A stretch of 14,533 bases of DNA from Bacteroidota bacterium (lineage in GTDB: Bacteria > Bacteroidota > Bacteroidia > Bacteroidales > Prolixibacteraceae): positions 1-14,533 of the forward strand of contig DAOVTY010000051.1 of NCBI GenBank assembly GCA_030632865.1, read 5' to 3'. The translations under genes were made by a program, and so were the position numbers. Every line of letters starts with the position of its first letter. Position 1 is the first letter of the stretch. The notes under the pieces are model-generated. The model was not told the origin of the DNA. It ran no database searches and saw only the letters and a list, made by a program, of their open reading frames with translations. This document shows, piece by piece, positions 13,789 through 14,533 of the stretch.

Positions 13789-14533
13789 ATGTTGTCATTT
13801 AAACATACTTCAATAATTTTATTTTTTCTTTTTATACAGGTAAATTCTGTTTCTTCAAAAAGCATGAAGGTTGATTCAGTTGTCATTCATCAATTCCAAA
13901 CTCCTATTTTAAAGTCGAAAAATATCAATAATGTATTTCAAATTGAAATTAAAACAATAGGTTTTAAAGACCCTGTTTTGTTGCAAAGTGTTGAAATTGA
14001 AATTAATGGCACTGATATTAAAAACGATATTGAATTGGTTGAGGTTTATTTTACCGAAGACAAGCCATTTTTGCACGACGGTTTTCATTTTGGAGGTACA
14101 GATAATATTAGTCGGAAATTACAAATTGATGGAAAGCAGAAGTTGAATGAAGGAACTAACAATTTTTGGGTCTCGTTTAAACTGAAAGAACAGGCCAATA
14201 TTTTAAATAATCTGAGTGCAAATTGTTTGAGTTTGAAGATTGATGGAAAAGAAATTATTCCTGAAATTGTTTCGCCAACTATTCCAAAAAAATTGGGAAT
14301 TGCTTTACGAAAGCATAACGACGATGGTATTAATACATTTAGAATTCCGGGACTGGCAACCACAAATAATGGAACTTTAATTGCTGTTTACGACATCAGA
14401 AAAAATAGTGCAACCGACTTGCAAGAAGATATTGATGTTGGTATGAACCGTAGTACTGATGGAGGAAAAACCTGGGAGCCAATTAAAGTTATTATGGACA
14501 TGGGAGAGTGGGGTGATTTGTCAAATATTGAAA
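13789..14533 (+). CDS. GH33 exo-alpha-sialidase (partial, 3' end beyond window)
   Basis: From ATG 13789 the frame stays open for 248 codons to the window end. The first 23 residues are a signal peptide (SIILFFLFIQVNSVSS). Residues about 30-165 form a beta-rich N-terminal domain like that found before the propeller in Bacteroidota neuraminidases (BNR-associated type). The propeller begins with DDGINTFRIPGLATT (178-192), where Arg185 of FRIP is the first arginine of the carboxylate-binding triad. It continues with the segment from Asp210 to Asp216, which may hold the catalytic acid, and the first Asp-box STDGGKTW (222-229), then MDMGEWGD. The enzyme would release terminal sialic acid from glycoconjugates in the periplasm or at the surface. 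The remaining arginines, Tyr/Glu pair and any C-terminal sorting tail lie outside the window. Confidence 0.9.
   Translation, partial: MLSFKHTSIILFFLFIQVNSVSSKSMKVDSVVIHQFQTPILKSKNINNVFQIEIKTIGFKDPVLLQSVEIEINGTDIKNDIELVEVYFTEDKPFLHDGFHFGGTDNISRKLQIDGKQKLNEGTNNFWVSFKLKEQANILNNLSANCLSLKIDGKEIIPEIVSPTIPKKLGIALRKHNDDGINTFRIPGLATTNNGTLIAVYDIRKNSATDLQEDIDVGMNRSTDGGKTWEPIKVIMDMGEWGDLSNIE

Overview
The window looks like a chromosomal segment of an AT-rich Bacteroidota bacterium. Four things point there: a Por-type (type IX) secretion tail on a secreted peptidase, lipoproteins with short lipoboxes, TAnnTTTG-like -7 boxes, and a mix of sulfatase, GH2 and sialidase genes typical of glycan-foraging members. 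No rRNA, tRNA, CRISPR array, insertion sequence or phage gene was seen.

Layout from left to right. (1) 1-365 (-): start of a SPOR-domain lipoprotein cut by the window edge. (2) 509-1942 (-): intact Cys-type S1 sulfatase lipoprotein. Directly upstream lies a decayed C-terminal piece of a GH2 beta-galactosidase-like enzyme (about 1962-2280, -), with an in-frame stop and a frameshift. A perfect 20-bp palindrome sits at the junction. (3) 2410-2447: strong bidirectional hairpin terminator. (4) 2469-6342 (-): compact three-gene operon, transcribed as HAD beta-phosphoglucomutase, then GH65 disaccharide phosphorylase-like enzyme, then a uridine-kinase-like P-loop kinase. (5) 6527-8734 (+), divergent across a 184-bp AT-rich intergenic: fused trehalose-6-phosphate synthase/phosphatase. 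(6) 8774-10696 (+): secreted M1 aminopeptidase with a type IX tail. (7) 10738-10908: a 19-bp inverted repeat and a separate terminator between convergent genes. (8) 10929-12698 (-): DEAD-box RNA helicase with an RGD-rich linker and a DbpA-type RNA-binding domain. (9) 12924-13742 (+): small outer-membrane beta-barrel protein. (10) 13789-end (+): 5' part of a GH33 sialidase.

The best functional unit is the trehalose region. The fused synthase/phosphatase makes trehalose from UDP-glucose and glucose 6-phosphate. The divergent operon could split an alpha-glucobiose (trehalose or trehalose 6-phosphate are the contextual candidates) with phosphate to beta-glucose 1-phosphate, which the phosphoglucomutase would return to glucose 6-phosphate. 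The P-loop kinase is the unexplained partner. The sulfatase, the GH2 relic and the sialidase hint at use of sulfated or sialylated host-type glycans. I do not see a clearly new defence or mobile system here. The items most worth a second look are the divergent kinase, the operator-like palindrome at the sulfatase, the GH2 relic and the 19-bp inverted repeat.
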